Shown piece after piece: positions 41,701-52,500 of a stretch of DNA of 64,000 nt; the stretch's first letter is position 1; each line of letters begins with the position of its first letter. The translations under genes were made by a program, and so were the position numbers. The notes beneath the pieces were generated by a model. That model did not search any database and had not been told where the DNA came from. It worked only from the letters and a program-made list of their open reading frames with translations. Source of the stretch: Xiphias gladius (lineage: Eukaryota > Chordata > Actinopteri > Istiophoriformes > Xiphiidae); assembly GCF_016859285.1 (NCBI RefSeq), contig NC_053414.1:4671517-4735516 (forward strand), given 5' to 3'.

Positions 41701-44700
41701 TCGATGAACTTTATGTCCTTGTTGCTTGAAGACTCGGCAAGATCTTCAGACTCCACTTTGTCCTCGGTCTGTTTCTCCACATTATTGCCCTCTTTAAGGT
41801 CTTGCACCTCCTCTTGAAGCTTTTCATACTGTGTTCCCTCTTCAGGATCACTCCCATGTTCCAAACGCGTCTCGTCCGCCAATAATCTGTCTTCGTTAGC
41901 AGCAATGTGGTGGCGGTGTTGTTGCTCTGATCTCTCATTAGTCACGTCTTTGTTTTCGGACTCTGCGTGTAGATCTTCAAATTTCTCGTCATAGGCCTGG
42001 TCTAGATCCTCTTCGGGTTCGTTGTCTTCTAAAACACTTACTGGGCGAGTCTCGTCGTAGTCTGGCTCACATGTGGATTCAAAGTCAAACCTGCCGAAGC
42101 TGCAAAGTGAACGATCGTCCCCTTCGTGGTCTGTCATCTCAGACAGGTCTGCTCGACTGTCTTGGTCAAACTCGGTTATGGTGTGGTCGTCTCTGTAGTC
42201 TCCTCCCTCCTGCTCCTCTGGTCTGTAGGTGCCATAGCCAGAGGTCATCAGACTCGGAGCTGGACTGCTAGAACTGCTGCTGCAGTTTTCTTCCTCCTCC
42301 TCATTACTTCCGTCTTCCAAACTTTTTCCAGTGAAGTTCCCCTGGGTGGTCAGCTCAGGTTTGTCCTTCTCTGAAGCCTCCTGGATAGAGTCTTCGGCCT
42401 CAGATATAGGATTAGAATCTTCCTCTTTAACCACTCGCTCAATCTTCTCCTCCTCCTCCTCTTCCTCCTCTTCCTCCTCATTACTTCCATCTTCCAAACT
42501 TTTTCCAGTGAAGTTCCCCTGGGTGGTCAGCTCAGGTTTGTCCTCCTCTGAAGCCTCCTGGATAGAGTCTTCGGCCTCAGATACAGGATTAGAATCTTCC
42601 TCTTTAACCACTCGCTCAATCTCCTCCTCCTCCTCCTCCTCCTCCTCTTCCTCCTCCTCATTACTTCCATCTTCCAAACTTTTTCCAGTGAAGTTCCCCT
42701 GGGTGGTCAGCTCAGGTTTGTCCTCCTCTGAAGCCTCCTGGATAGAGTCTTCGGCCTCATCTACAGGATTGGAATCTTCCTCTTTAACCACTCGCTCAAT
42801 CTCCTCCTCCTCCTCCTCCTCCTCCTCCTCCTCCTCCTCCTCCTCCTCTTCCTCATTACTTCCATCTTCCAAACTTTTTCCAGTGAAGTTCCCCTGGGTG
42901 GTCAGCTCAGGTTTGTCCTCCTCTGAAGCCTCCTGGATAGAGTCTTCGGCCTCATCTACAGGATTGGAATCTTCCTCTTTAACCACTCGCTCAATCTCCT
43001 CCTCCTCCTCCTGATTTTCTCCCTCAGACCAAAAAGAGGAGTTGAGGGAATTCTTGTCATCGTCTCTCCCCTCGTCCCACTGAGTGTTGTACATTTTGTA
43101 CATGGTGGCGACTTGCAATCTTGTTGAGGTGTGCGCCAGTGTGTGATCTGAGGAGGAAGTGGGTTTAAGGAAGGAGCTAAGAGGATTAAGTCGGTATCCA
43201 GGAGCCTCAACTGCTGTTTTACTACCAAAGCAGCACCTACTGCTGGTGACCAAAGGTAATACACCTCTGCTTTTTGTTATTTGTTCCTTTCATTTGATTC
43301 TATATCACTTGATCCCACAGTTTCATTCTATCCACGCCATTCCAGGGTATTATTTTGGCCTTTATTTCACAGTAGAGTGACAGGAACTTGACACGGGGAT
43401 GTAGTGGCTGGACCGTATGAGTCACCAAACCACCAGAATAAATCAGTGTTTAGTTTTCTTGTGTTTCTGTTTTTTATGCCACTTGTTGCACAAAGAATTT
43501 CTTCTCGTAGTTAAGATCTGAAGTGAATTTTTCCACATGAAACTTTTTGTGAAACTTGTAACTTTGTGACCCAAAAGTGCATAATGACCTGTATGTTTTC
43601 AGCAAAATCCTCTAAAATGGATAGCAGTTAAAATTACCTTTACCTGTGACGGTAACTTATTTTTATAACAACAACATTTTTAGGTATTTAAAATGCGTAT
43701 CTCTCTAACTGAAAAACATCGGGTCAGTATTGTATTTTAAATGTCTTCTTTAAACATTAAGTATTTTTTTTTTTTTTTAAATCAGGGTGCTTATCCTGAT
43801 TTTAATTTTTTTGTTTTTTAAATTTATGTTATTTTACGTGAATTGACTCTTTATTTCTTTACCACTGGAATTGGTTTGACCTATTTTATTCTACTCCAGT
43901 TAATGTCTTTTGCTGCCTTGCAGTTCCCCATTTTGATCGGGCTTTATATTTTATTTTACAATTTGTTCATATTAATTTGGGGTTTTGAGAAGTGTTCTGG
44001 TAATAAAGATAGTTATTACTGTTACATACAAATATTAGAGAAAACAGTTAAAATAGATATTTACAGGATTTTGGAAGAATTTCTTCAAACAGTTGATTCT
44101 ACATTACCTGAGTCTTCGCTGTAGACTGATTCATCGCAGACGAGAGACTGTCCTTTATGTTTCCTAAATGGAAAAGAAACATCACTGTCAATGTTACATT
44201 TACAGCAAAGACTGTCTGTGGGAAACAAATATTAAGTTGAATTACTTACTGTTTAATATTCAAATAAACAGAGGATTTAGGCTTTAGCCCCCCCCCCACA
44301 CACTGATGACAAAATGGATCAATTATAAATTGTAGGTTATTTATTAAACAATCATACAAAAGAGCTTTTCAACACTGCAGTGTATTCCACATCACTATAA
44401 ACTGAATACCTCTGAATGTATTTGCTGGTCAGAAGAAAAAAAATATGTTAAGACACAAGTTTGGGTTCTGTTTTTGATGAGGATTTATTTATTAATGACA
44501 TTTTATAGACTATCAATTGACAGAAAATGTGACATATTATCAATGCTAAAAATGATAATTAGTTGCAGCCCAACTGTACACCAAAAAGCACCTTTATGCT
44601 TTAAGGTGTACATTAATTATTTTGTCCTGTACAAATTATCTGTGGGAATAATTTTTGGTGTGCACAAGATTTAAAAAAAAAAAAAAAAAATTTCCTCCAA

Positions 44701-46931
44701 CTCAAAATTACAGATCCATGTTTTTAATGGAAAATATTGAATGTACTTGTGTTTGACAGAGGAGTCGTCTTCAAAACCAAATTAGATAGTTGAGCTACTT
44801 TTTTGTGACTATTGAATATTCACTTTATTTTAACTAATTTAGATCATTTTTTGCCCTCAGATGCATCCTTACACATCAGATGTTTTTAATGCTTTGTCTG
44901 GTGTTTTCTCAGCTTTTATATACACCACAACTGAGAGAAACACTCAGCTGTATTTTTCATAGCTGGAAAGACAAATAAAACTCTGGAACAACAAATGAAT
45001 GGATGAATGGATGGACAGTCAGCAGGATGAATGGACACAGATTCATCCACAGTCTGGCCTCATACCTTTGTGTCTTTCAAAAAAAAAAAAAAAATTACCT
45101 GAGGACTTTCCTCGTGATGAAGCGTCTCCCCTGGGTGTCTGGGGAGGATGTGTAGCTGTCTGTGAGCGGCGGGTAGAGGGTGTCCTCAAGGTCCGACTCC
45201 ACCTGCAGTCTGGTGGGGGCACCTAGAGGCAGCTGGAGCTTTGGTGCCACCGAGTGTTGAGCGTACGAGTCACAGTGTTCCTGCTGCCGCCCGTAGTCTC
45301 TGTTCTGACAGGTGGCGAGCACCTGTGTGTTAAATAATGCATATTTCTGCTCAATCATTACGTGCCTGACGCTATTGAAAAGTATGACTGTTTCCATTTT
45401 TGTTTGTCCAATCTAAATGTTCATCGTGTCTTGTCAATAAAACAAGTCTGCCGGTAAATGACACCGCACCAAACTTCACAGAACGATCCGGTATCTTCCG
45501 AAGTGATGCAGATGAAATTGTGGGAGCAATTTTCCTGTAGGTGACGCTTAAACAACGTCCTGCTTTATAAAACGCATTCTTTGAAAAACCTACGCAAAAT
45601 GCTAAATTTTCAAATTGCCTTGTCGACTTCCTTACCAAATATCTAGACTAGAACCCGGTCTCTGTAGTGCTGCTTGGAGCTGGAAGGTGTTTCGAGTCTG
45701 ACTATCATGTTTTTACATGCTTTTCCACAGCTCAATAAGATCGTAGTATATTCAAATTGTGAAAAATTTAAAGACAATCACTGCTTGTCCACAACCCTTC
45801 TACAGATGGACTTGTCCCTGAATACCAGCTGAATAGACTCTCCTTACTGTCATTCAGTTTGTGGACTGTGCTATCAGAGGAGACGGGACCCTGCAACTGC
45901 TGTATGCTAATGTTAAAGAGCCTGGTGATTGGCACATTAGTTTTTGCACATTTTTATATTTACTTATTGTGTATTTATTAATATTACTATTTTATAATAG
46001 TTTTTATTTATTTATTTTTAACTTATTCACTTCCTATTCCCTAACTGTGTGTTGTGCAATTGTAAAAAAGCCTTTTCCCTTACGGGGATCAATAAAATTT
46101 TCCTGATTCTGATTCTCTGCAATATAAAGAATCACTCATTTAAACTCTTTCTGATATCAAACACGGGTATTTAGTGCTGCCAAATCCTGGATGTGACGTC
46201 ATGTTGTCTGAATTCGGGGATAAATCAGATGTTGTATGTGGTGAACACTTACCTGTCTCTCATCGCCTGCTTTGGATGCATGTAAGAAAAATCTTTCACC
46301 AGGGCCTTTAAAGTAGCACTGAGTAACTGTAAAGAAAAAAACCCAGAATTCACCAGTTTTCAGTGGAAGATCTTAAAATGTTACACTTAACTGTTTAGAG
46401 TTATAAAAATACAATGATTATCATCATCCCGCAGCGAGATAAGTGCTCCTGACCTTTTTCTTTGGTGTAGGCGGGAGGACTCTGTTTAGATGTGGCTGGA
46501 TGAGTTTTGGTGGAGTTTATCTGGTCGGATGACGCGAGGGTTTCCAATGCTCCATGCCGAATCAGTTCACTGAGATCTGACATGACACAGAGACTGACTG
46601 TAATCCCTTAGGACAAGTCTGAACACGGAACTCATCAGTGTTACGTTTCTCCATGTCTTTAATGTTTTCCGGAGATGTAACTATTTCAGAGTTTAAAAAA
46701 ACCTGACGATATATTGGTAAATATTCACTTTTTAAACATCAGAGCATAATATATTCATCTTGGTCCCAAACAAGCTACAAAACAATATAAGAACCCCAGA
46801 GGGAAGGAGGTAGGACATTTCAGAGTCTCACCTTGCTTGAATTCATGCAGCCTGTGTTTTGGTATGTTTTTGTAGCCCAGGATCGCCAGCTGTTCTTGAA
46901 TTTCCTCTTCTGAGAAATCCAGACTGTCCAT
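38754..46931 (-). CDS. hyls1: HYLS1, centriolar and ciliogenesis protein, complete, 11 coding exons
   Basis: HYLS1 is a centriole protein needed to form the ciliary gate and cilia; a missense change in the human gene causes hydrolethalus syndrome. Coding exons in transcript order: 46931-46832, 46576-46454, 46326-46253, 45322-45099, 44163-44108, 40561-40395, 40119-40074, 39972-39918, 39807-39726, 39415-39389, 38888-38754. All GT-AG, all phases chain, 362 residues (human 299). The start [20 protein letters not shown] is at 46931; the exon continues upstream as 5' UTR to an acceptor at about 46944. Conserved parts: SYAQHSVAP and KVLRR (exons 4/5), RPKPKSF, the HYLS box region [15 protein letters not shown] (about residues 293-307) and the C-terminal [20 protein letters not shown]. 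The motif ALRWEI occurs twice, about 40 residues apart, as in human (ELRWGV/ALRWGV). Intron 5 (40562-44107) contains the acidic ORF described separately. Confidence 0.92.
41140..41145 (-). terminator. Candidate poly(A) signal for a transcript of the nested ORF
   Basis: AATAAA on the minus strand about 390 bp after the ORF stop codon and inside HYLS1 intron 5. It would be needed only if the ORF is expressed as its own gene. Confidence 0.3.
41529..43103 (-). CDS. Acidic repeat ORF inside HYLS1 intron 5 (nested gene or optional HYLS1 exon)
   Basis: The frame is 524 codons from an ATG at 43103 with a perfect Kozak context (gccaccATG). It starts [16 protein letters not shown] and contains four tandem units ([42 protein letters not shown]) each followed by a Glu run. 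It then becomes Ser/Asp-rich ([15 protein letters not shown]) and ends with a more ordinary segment ([20 protein letters not shown]). I do not recognise the family. The unusual point is splicing: an acceptor (cttcctcctcag) precedes position 43147 and a donor (AAGG/gtaaat) follows 41624. Both are phase 1, the 1524 bp between them are a multiple of three, and the host intron is phase 1. It could thus be an in-frame HYLS1 exon or a separate transcript ending near the minus-strand AATAAA at 41140. The low complexity may also inflate its apparent coding potential, but the non-repetitive third of the frame argues for real coding. Confidence 0.65.
   Translation of the reverse strand: MYKMYNTQWDEGRDDDKNSLNSSFWSEGENQEEEEEIERVVKEEDSNPVDEAEDSIQEASEEDKPELTTQGNFTGKSLEDGSNEEEEEEEEEEEEEEEEEEIERVVKEEDSNPVDEAEDSIQEASEEDKPELTTQGNFTGKSLEDGSNEEEEEEEEEEEEEIERVVKEEDSNPVSEAEDSIQEASEEDKPELTTQGNFTGKSLEDGSNEEEEEEEEEEEKIERVVKEEDSNPISEAEDSIQEASEKDKPELTTQGNFTGKSLEDGSNEEEEENCSSSSSSPAPSLMTSGYGTYRPEEQEGGDYRDDHTITEFDQDSRADLSEMTDHEGDDRSLCSFGRFDFESTCEPDYDETRPVSVLEDNEPEEDLDQAYDEKFEDLHAESENKDVTNERSEQQHRHHIAANEDRLLADETRLEHGSDPEEGTQYEKLQEEVQDLKEGNNVEKQTEDKVESEDLAESSSNKDIKFIDSKADFSWMKYDKMCEEWEGNLRRKKGKWFPVSMSNNIYAVYFSTSTLRRRRCQDIR
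42303..43014 (-). repeat. Four tandem coding units with (GAG/GAA)n poly-Glu tracts
   Basis: Unit boundaries on the plus strand are at about 42303, 42480, 42660 and 42855, giving spacings of 177, 180 and 195 bp. Sequence outside the Glu tracts is almost identical between units; length differences lie in the Glu tracts. The longest tract (42799-42854) is nearly pure CTC on the plus strand, i.e. GAG codons. The unit nearest the C-terminus is the most divergent (ISEA, EKDK instead of VDEA, EEDK). Confidence 0.9.
43148..44107 (-). other. HYLS1 intron 5, 5' part
   Basis: AT-rich intron sequence between HYLS1 exon 5 and the acidic ORF. It would have to contain the promoter of the ORF if that is an independent gene; I see no CpG-rich segment or clear TATA box here. 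Confidence 0.4.
46079..46116 (+). repeat. Retroposon 3'-tail signature in HYLS1 intron 3
   Basis: The phrase tacggggatcaataaaattt followed by tcctgattctgattct is like the 3' end of many fish non-LTR retroposons. The 200 bp before it (from about 45860: agaggagacgggaccctgca) may belong to the same insert. The element is 5'-truncated without coding sequence. Confidence 0.45.
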
Positions 46932-46944
46932 AATATTTCCAGCT

Positions 46945-48051
46945 CTAAGTGAAGGAGGTAGTGTAAAATCTATAGGAAAAATAAAAAAGATCCCAGTTGT
47001 AGGAAACACAATACAAACCACAGATACGAAGAAAAACAAGAGGGCTGATTTATGGAGTAAGATGAAGCATCATGAATGAAATTTGACCTTAGTCATCAAC
47101 TTAGTTCTGTTGTATTTACTATACTAATATACAATTCATATAGTATGAATAGTCCACCTCATTAATATAAATGGGTTGGACAAAATATTAGAAACACCTC
47201 TTAGTATAAATTTCAACAGCACCACAAACTGTAGCCTCTAAAAAATAAACAAAGTTAAATCAACACTTCTCTTCAAAAACAAAACTCAGGACAAAGACTA
47301 AGCAATATAAGCTTTATTTAGGTAGTAGTTATTGCTGGGCTGTGGATTAGATTTGCAGTAGTTTTAACGAGGTGTACCTAATATACCGATGAATTAAAAC
47401 AATCGATTTGGAGGAAACGTTTGTTAAAAGGCAAACTAGAGGAAATTTACATTGGTGCTATTAAGCCATTAATACAGAGCGAGAAAGTGCCGACACTTCA
47501 TTCACTAAAGTGGGAACTGTCTAAAATGTGTCTAAATCAAACGAGTCTAATCTTTGCCCACCGAGGAAACGACCGCAGCTGTGGACCAGCAAGTTGCAGC
47601 GTATCTAAACGGAAAAGAAGGTTATATACGGTAGACTTCCTGAGCTTATGTTTCAGTTTTCAAAACTGGTATTTCATGGTAGTATTCTTCGATCAGTTGC
47701 ATCATAATAAACCCGAACTGAGAACTGACAGCTTCGAGCTCAGATGCCATTTAAACAGAGTAAAACTGGCTGCTGCTGCTGCTTTGTGGCTTTTGTGTAA
47801 AATCGAGCCGAAATGACCAATAGACCATTAATATTTCGCAGAGCAGAAAAGTTGTGTTTGATCCTAGCGCAGTTCTTTCTAGTAGGTGCGCCAACTTTAA
47901 ACTAACAGATTTTTGAATAGAGTTTGGCATCCTAGTCTCAATAACTGAGGTGGACGGGGGCGGGCTACTGCTAACAGTTAGCAGCCAAAAGGGCAGTAAA
48001 CAAAAACAATGTTAGCTAATAACAGACTCTTTTTTTTTTTAATTTCTCACC
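46945..48051 (-). other. HYLS1 intron 1 (within the 5' UTR)
   Basis: No coding exon is supported. Between a likely donor at about 48052 (gcgcag/gtgaga on the minus strand) and the acceptor at about 46945. Confidence 0.5.
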
Positions 48052-48110
48052 TGCGCGAAGACCGATTATACCGAAACCATTATGCTAAAATGAACGGCCA
48101 CGTTGACCAG
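48052..48110 (-). other. hyls1: Probable 5' noncoding first exon of hyls1
   Basis: On the minus strand, cggtcttcgcgcag/gtgaga forms a good donor, and upstream lies CpG-rich sequence. This would be spliced to the acceptor at about 46944, 13 bp before the HYLS1 ATG. The exact transcription start is not visible. Confidence 0.45.
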
Positions 48111-48193
48111 AAGTAGTCGTGTTTAAGTTTCACGGGCACGGCACCAAGACAACGGCCGTTAACGAGCTTTAAAAACGACGCCTGGTGCGCTAC

Positions 48194-48201
48194 ACTTCCG
48201 G
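48194..48201. promoter_or_regulatory. ETS-type site in the hyls1 promoter
   Basis: ACTTCCGG (CCGGAAGT on the minus strand) is a consensus ETS/GABP site, common within 100-150 bp of TATA-less housekeeping starts. It lies about 90 bp upstream of the probable first exon of hyls1. Confidence 0.45.
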
Positions 48202-48329
48202 CCAGCTCTTCTTCGTGTTTGTGTTTTCTTTTTTTTTAAGTCTTTGACAAAGCGGTATATGCTGTCGCCACCTACCGGGAGTGTGGCATAAAAAGCAACC
48301 AGGCTACTTTCTCTCGGCGCCGGTCAAAC

Positions 48330-49535
48330 GCCCAGTGGTCGGTTTATTGGGAACAACCGGCTGAAACGAATGCAGCCGAAGACGAGTGCCCGAACTGGGG
48401 GAAGCGTCTGACATTTCAGTAGAAAAATAAATAAATCAAAGAAGAAATGAAAAAAAACGGTTTGTGTAACTGAAACAGTTTTTCTTTATTTTTGTCTTAT
48501 TCCTTCAAATCGTCTTGTGACCGCTTCACATGTATCCTCGGACCCTTTTGGGGGTTCTGACCCCCCCATGTCAGGAGCCGCTGACCTGTAGACTTCACAT
48601 TCGGGTCTCAAGTTTTAATCTAGTGAAATCACAGAACAATGAAATAAATAAATACTTTTATTTATTTTATTTTTTTAAAGGACCCCTTCAGTCGGGCCTC
48701 GCACCGCCACGACCCGGGCCGATTATTCGGCCCATGCACTGGAAGGATGCGGTCGCGGCTAAGGAGGAAAACGCTCTTGAAAGGAAAGTGCCATTTACCG
48801 CGTCGGTCTTGGACTCGAAATGAAGGACCCGAGACTCATTTTGTCTCGGATTTATTGCCAAAAACCAAACAGACAAACAGCAGCTCAGTGAAGTCCTTCG
48901 CACTGAACAACTACAGCTCCCATGAGGCTCCCACTGCGGCGCCTTCATGGCCGTCTGCCCTGACGTCTCTTTTTCTACGGACCACCGACGGGATGCAGAG
49001 CGGGACTCTCGATGACTCTCACGGTGCCGCCGCCCGTGTTGTGTATCGTCACAACTTTAGTTGTCTTGTCTTTATTATCTCGACAGTTTCACTCCTAAAA
49101 CCACAGAGCCCGGTCATGATAATTCAAGGAATAGCCTCATTTTTACTGTTCCACTTGAAATCCTCAACACTTTCCCCCTTTAAAGATTTAAAGTGCGAGA
49201 ATTTGCAAAACACTGAGGTTCTCCGGTCTCTTCTGAAGAACGGTATGAAAAAACGTTTTGCTTCCACTGCACTTTAAGCTTTAAACTTCATTTCCTTCCA
49301 AACTAAAGGTAAGTACACCCCACCCTGTTCGAGCAGAGAGGCCCTCCTCCTCCTCCTCCTCCTCCTCCTCCCCCTCCTCCAGGCTGCGGAGCCTCAGCCT
49401 CTCACGAATTAATCGGTACTTTCTTACATCCTCCCCTTCCAGCAGGCGGTGGCGTCTTAGTCAGGGGGGAGACTGACAGGTGGACCGTCCGGGAAAAAAG
49501 GGACTTGTATCGTCTTCCGTGGCCCTGGGAAGACC
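48330..49535. other. Intergenic region between hyls1 and the collagen gene
   Basis: The two genes diverge head to head here. The region includes a CpG-rich patch (48680-49040), a sequence close to the ZNF143/THAP11 consensus at 48910-48928 (actacagctcccatgaggc), a (CTC)n tract at 49343-49380, and the collagen 5' UTR at the end. I find no supported gene; open frames here do not resemble any family. Confidence 0.45.
49343..49380. repeat. (CTC)n tract upstream of the collagen gene
   Basis: A nearly pure CTC run of about 38 bp on the plus strand, about 155 bp before the collagen start codon. Pyrimidine-rich mirror tracts such as this are frequent in collagen promoters. Confidence 0.7.
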
Positions 49536-52500
49536 ATGGCTCTCTCCAGGATCTGTCGGGAGTCCGTGCTGGTGCTGTTGCTGCAGATCGTGCTGATTTG
49601 CTCCGCTCAGGTGAGAGATGGCTGCTCCTTCTTTTCCACTCCTTCATCTCCTGGAAAAGAAACTCACGGCTCAGTGGGGGGGTTTACAGAGACCTCATTG
49701 TACTTTATGGTGTTTTATTTCTTCTGAATCAATATTCTATAAACTACAATAAATAATAAACACATTTTGGGTGTTTATGTGATGCTTAAAAGTAATTAAT
49801 GAATTATATCTTACCTAAATATTATTCTTAATCTCCTTCGGTATCATGTTTTTTATTCCTGGAGGCACTTTCATCGTATTTGTGTCGTTCATTAATGGGC
49901 AGATTTTACACGTTTTACCACATTATCCCTACAGGAACAAACCGTGTGTGTCGTCGCACCGAGATACCTGTACTTTTATGCATTTTATTTAAAATCTACT
50001 TGAACCTGTGTAACACTTTTTAGGGACTTAAATGTACTTTACATATTCTACGGTCTTGGTATCAGATTTTCTTTCACATAAGCTCTTTCTAAGCTTTTAA
50101 CAAAGCTGCTATAGTTTGACATAAACGTTAGGGTAATTTATTTTCCATATTGTTATCGTTTGAGCCTTTAACAGAATCAGGATTCTGGCCATGTAAATGT
50201 TGAAACTGGGTGAAGTTCAAGTCAAAGTAATTATAAAGTTTTTTTTCAACAGAACCTATAAGTGTTTGGTCTCAAAAGCTTCATTACTTACCAGAGACTC
50301 ATATTTTATCTAAACACTGGCCGTGACTCATGTCCGTTCATCCCTGTGTGCACACCTGGCACCAATAAGCACCAGACAGCAGCGGTAATCTGAACACATG
50401 CAGTTACTTAGGCGGCATAATGGGACAATAATGGGGAGCCAGGTTTAGTTTCGTGACCTTTGCCCCCTCGCATCACCCAAACAATGAGACTCTGTGTGAG
50501 CCGCCCTCCACGCCACTGGCGGCGGCAGCGGCAGCGGCAAGCACCAGACGACGTTTAGAGGTGAGATTCAGTTGAATAAAAGTGAAAACTGACTTTTGTG
50601 TTTTGCCCTACAGAGGGGCCCGGTCGGTCCCAGAGGGCCCGTGGGGCCGCCCGGAGCAGCCGGCGTGGCCGGTGTGGATGGCATTGATGTAAGTCGGGGT
50701 TTGGTCTCTTCTCAGTTTCAAATTTCAGTTTTCAGACGTGGGTCAAAGCCGCGGCTCAGCTTCGTTTCTGGGTTAATCGGCTCAGTGAAGGGTGAAAGCG
50801 GGTTTTTCATTGGTTTACGCTGCAGAGAGCCGAGCGGCAGATGTTTTAGCAACGAAGGCCCTTGGAAATGAAAAATGTGTATGAATGACTTCATCCTCAC
50901 TATGTTCGCTTTTCGTGGTAGGAGGTGGTGTTACGCTTTCAAAATGACCTGCTACTCTCAGATTAACTGAAGAGTGAGGGAGAAAGGCTGCTCTCTTGCC
51001 CGATGCTGAGCATCTCTCACTATATAAGACTAGAGGGAGGCGATTTTTATGATTCAATGAAACTTAAAGATTAAATGCTATGGGCTGGAAAAAAATTCCA
51101 CGACTCCTCCAAGTTCAGGAGAATTCTTCCAGAAACTCCATTCGACAAACTCATATATGTGTCGTGTTTACGTAGAAAAGAAATGTCTGTTTTTCTTAGT
51201 TCCTGTGAAAACAATAACAAGAAGAAAACCCAATGTTTTGGATTTTTTCCCATTTTATTTGTTCAGTTGGTTTCTTTTATTATGTATTCTGCATTTTCAA
51301 GCTTTCTTCACACCTCTGGTGTACTTAACCGTTTATTCTAAAAGTAGTTTAGCTTAAAAAACACGTTGAGGCCAGAAATACTGGAATAAGGCCAGAGAAT
51401 ACCCGCCGTGTGAGTGAGACTTTTTTATATTGTAGAATTTAACACATGCCAGGTTAGAAGAACCTCCAAACTCTTGGATAAATATACAAATGGACCCGAT
51501 CTCAGTGTCCTCAGTGGCAGCTAACTCCCTGTGCAACAAGCAAATAGGAAAGAAAAAAAGAAAAGACAAAAAGAATCGATCTTTTCATCTTCATTTGTCT
51601 TCAGGGCGATAGAGGAGAAGACTCCACAGTGAACGGCGGACCAGTGAGTCGACTTTTAATTTCTCCCTTCACATGCACTGTGCGGTCTGATGGATGCTGA
51701 CTTTGGGATTCATTAACGAAAGTCGACAGAGTTAATGAGAAGTGAACTTCTGCTTCCAGGGTCCTGACGGTGATAACGGCAGAGACGGAGTTCCTGGAGC
51801 TCCGGGCCTTCCAGGCGCAGATGTAAGTGGAACAACATGTTAACATAGTCGTGGGTAACCTCCGGCACAGACTGGCCGGCCTCGGTTTTCGCCGGCCAAG
51901 CCTGGCAGACGCATTTTTTACGGCTGGTGCAACAGGCTCGTCTCTTGTTGCAAAAGCTGTTTAAAGACCCTGTTGGGTTTTGAGTCCACCAGGTGCTTTA
52001 ATCCAGTAGATGAGAGTCCTGCTGGTTAAACTACCCAGTAAGAGGATGTACTGAGTTTGTGTATGATCTGAGCCGGAGGACTCGGGATATTCAGATCTGC
52101 TGCTGTGTGTGAGCTGCTTGTCTTGGCCTACGCTGAGCAAATGTGTGGAGGAGAGAAAAAAAAACATTCCTTGAATAAACCAATCTGGCTATTTAGGGGA
52201 GAGTCTCAAGTAGCTTCCTGACAGAAACAGGGGTCTTTTTGTGTGGGACCGAGGGGAGTGCAGGGGGATCGGCTGCCCAGAGATGGCTGACAGGGGAGAA
52301 CTGTATGCTGGGAAAGGCGACGCAGAATGGGCTCAGTGTGTTCGCTGTCTGCCGTGGTGATGGTGCTGGGAACAGAGGGGCAGATTCAGGGCTCCATGTG
52401 GACTGAAACGGAGACGAGGTTTAAAGCGCGCCAGAATTTCGTACCTGGTTTGCACAATCATACCTTGAGAAATCAAAGAACCGGCGGCGGGAAAACAAGT

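Noticed and set aside
42331-43014. Plus-strand frame of about 227 codons with Ser runs
   Set aside because: It is the reverse image of the poly-Glu units (GAG read as CTC/TCC). The minus strand has the Kozak start, the longer frame and the non-repetitive ends.
43103-43253. 50-codon upstream extension of the acidic ORF
   Set aside because: It begins with TTG, not ATG, and crosses a good splice acceptor at 43148. The Kozak ATG at 43103 or the acceptor at 43147 are better starts.
48530-49277. Open frames of 97 and 176 codons upstream of the collagen gene
   Set aside because: No family resemblance, no supported splice sites, and composition matches CpG-rich promoter DNA.
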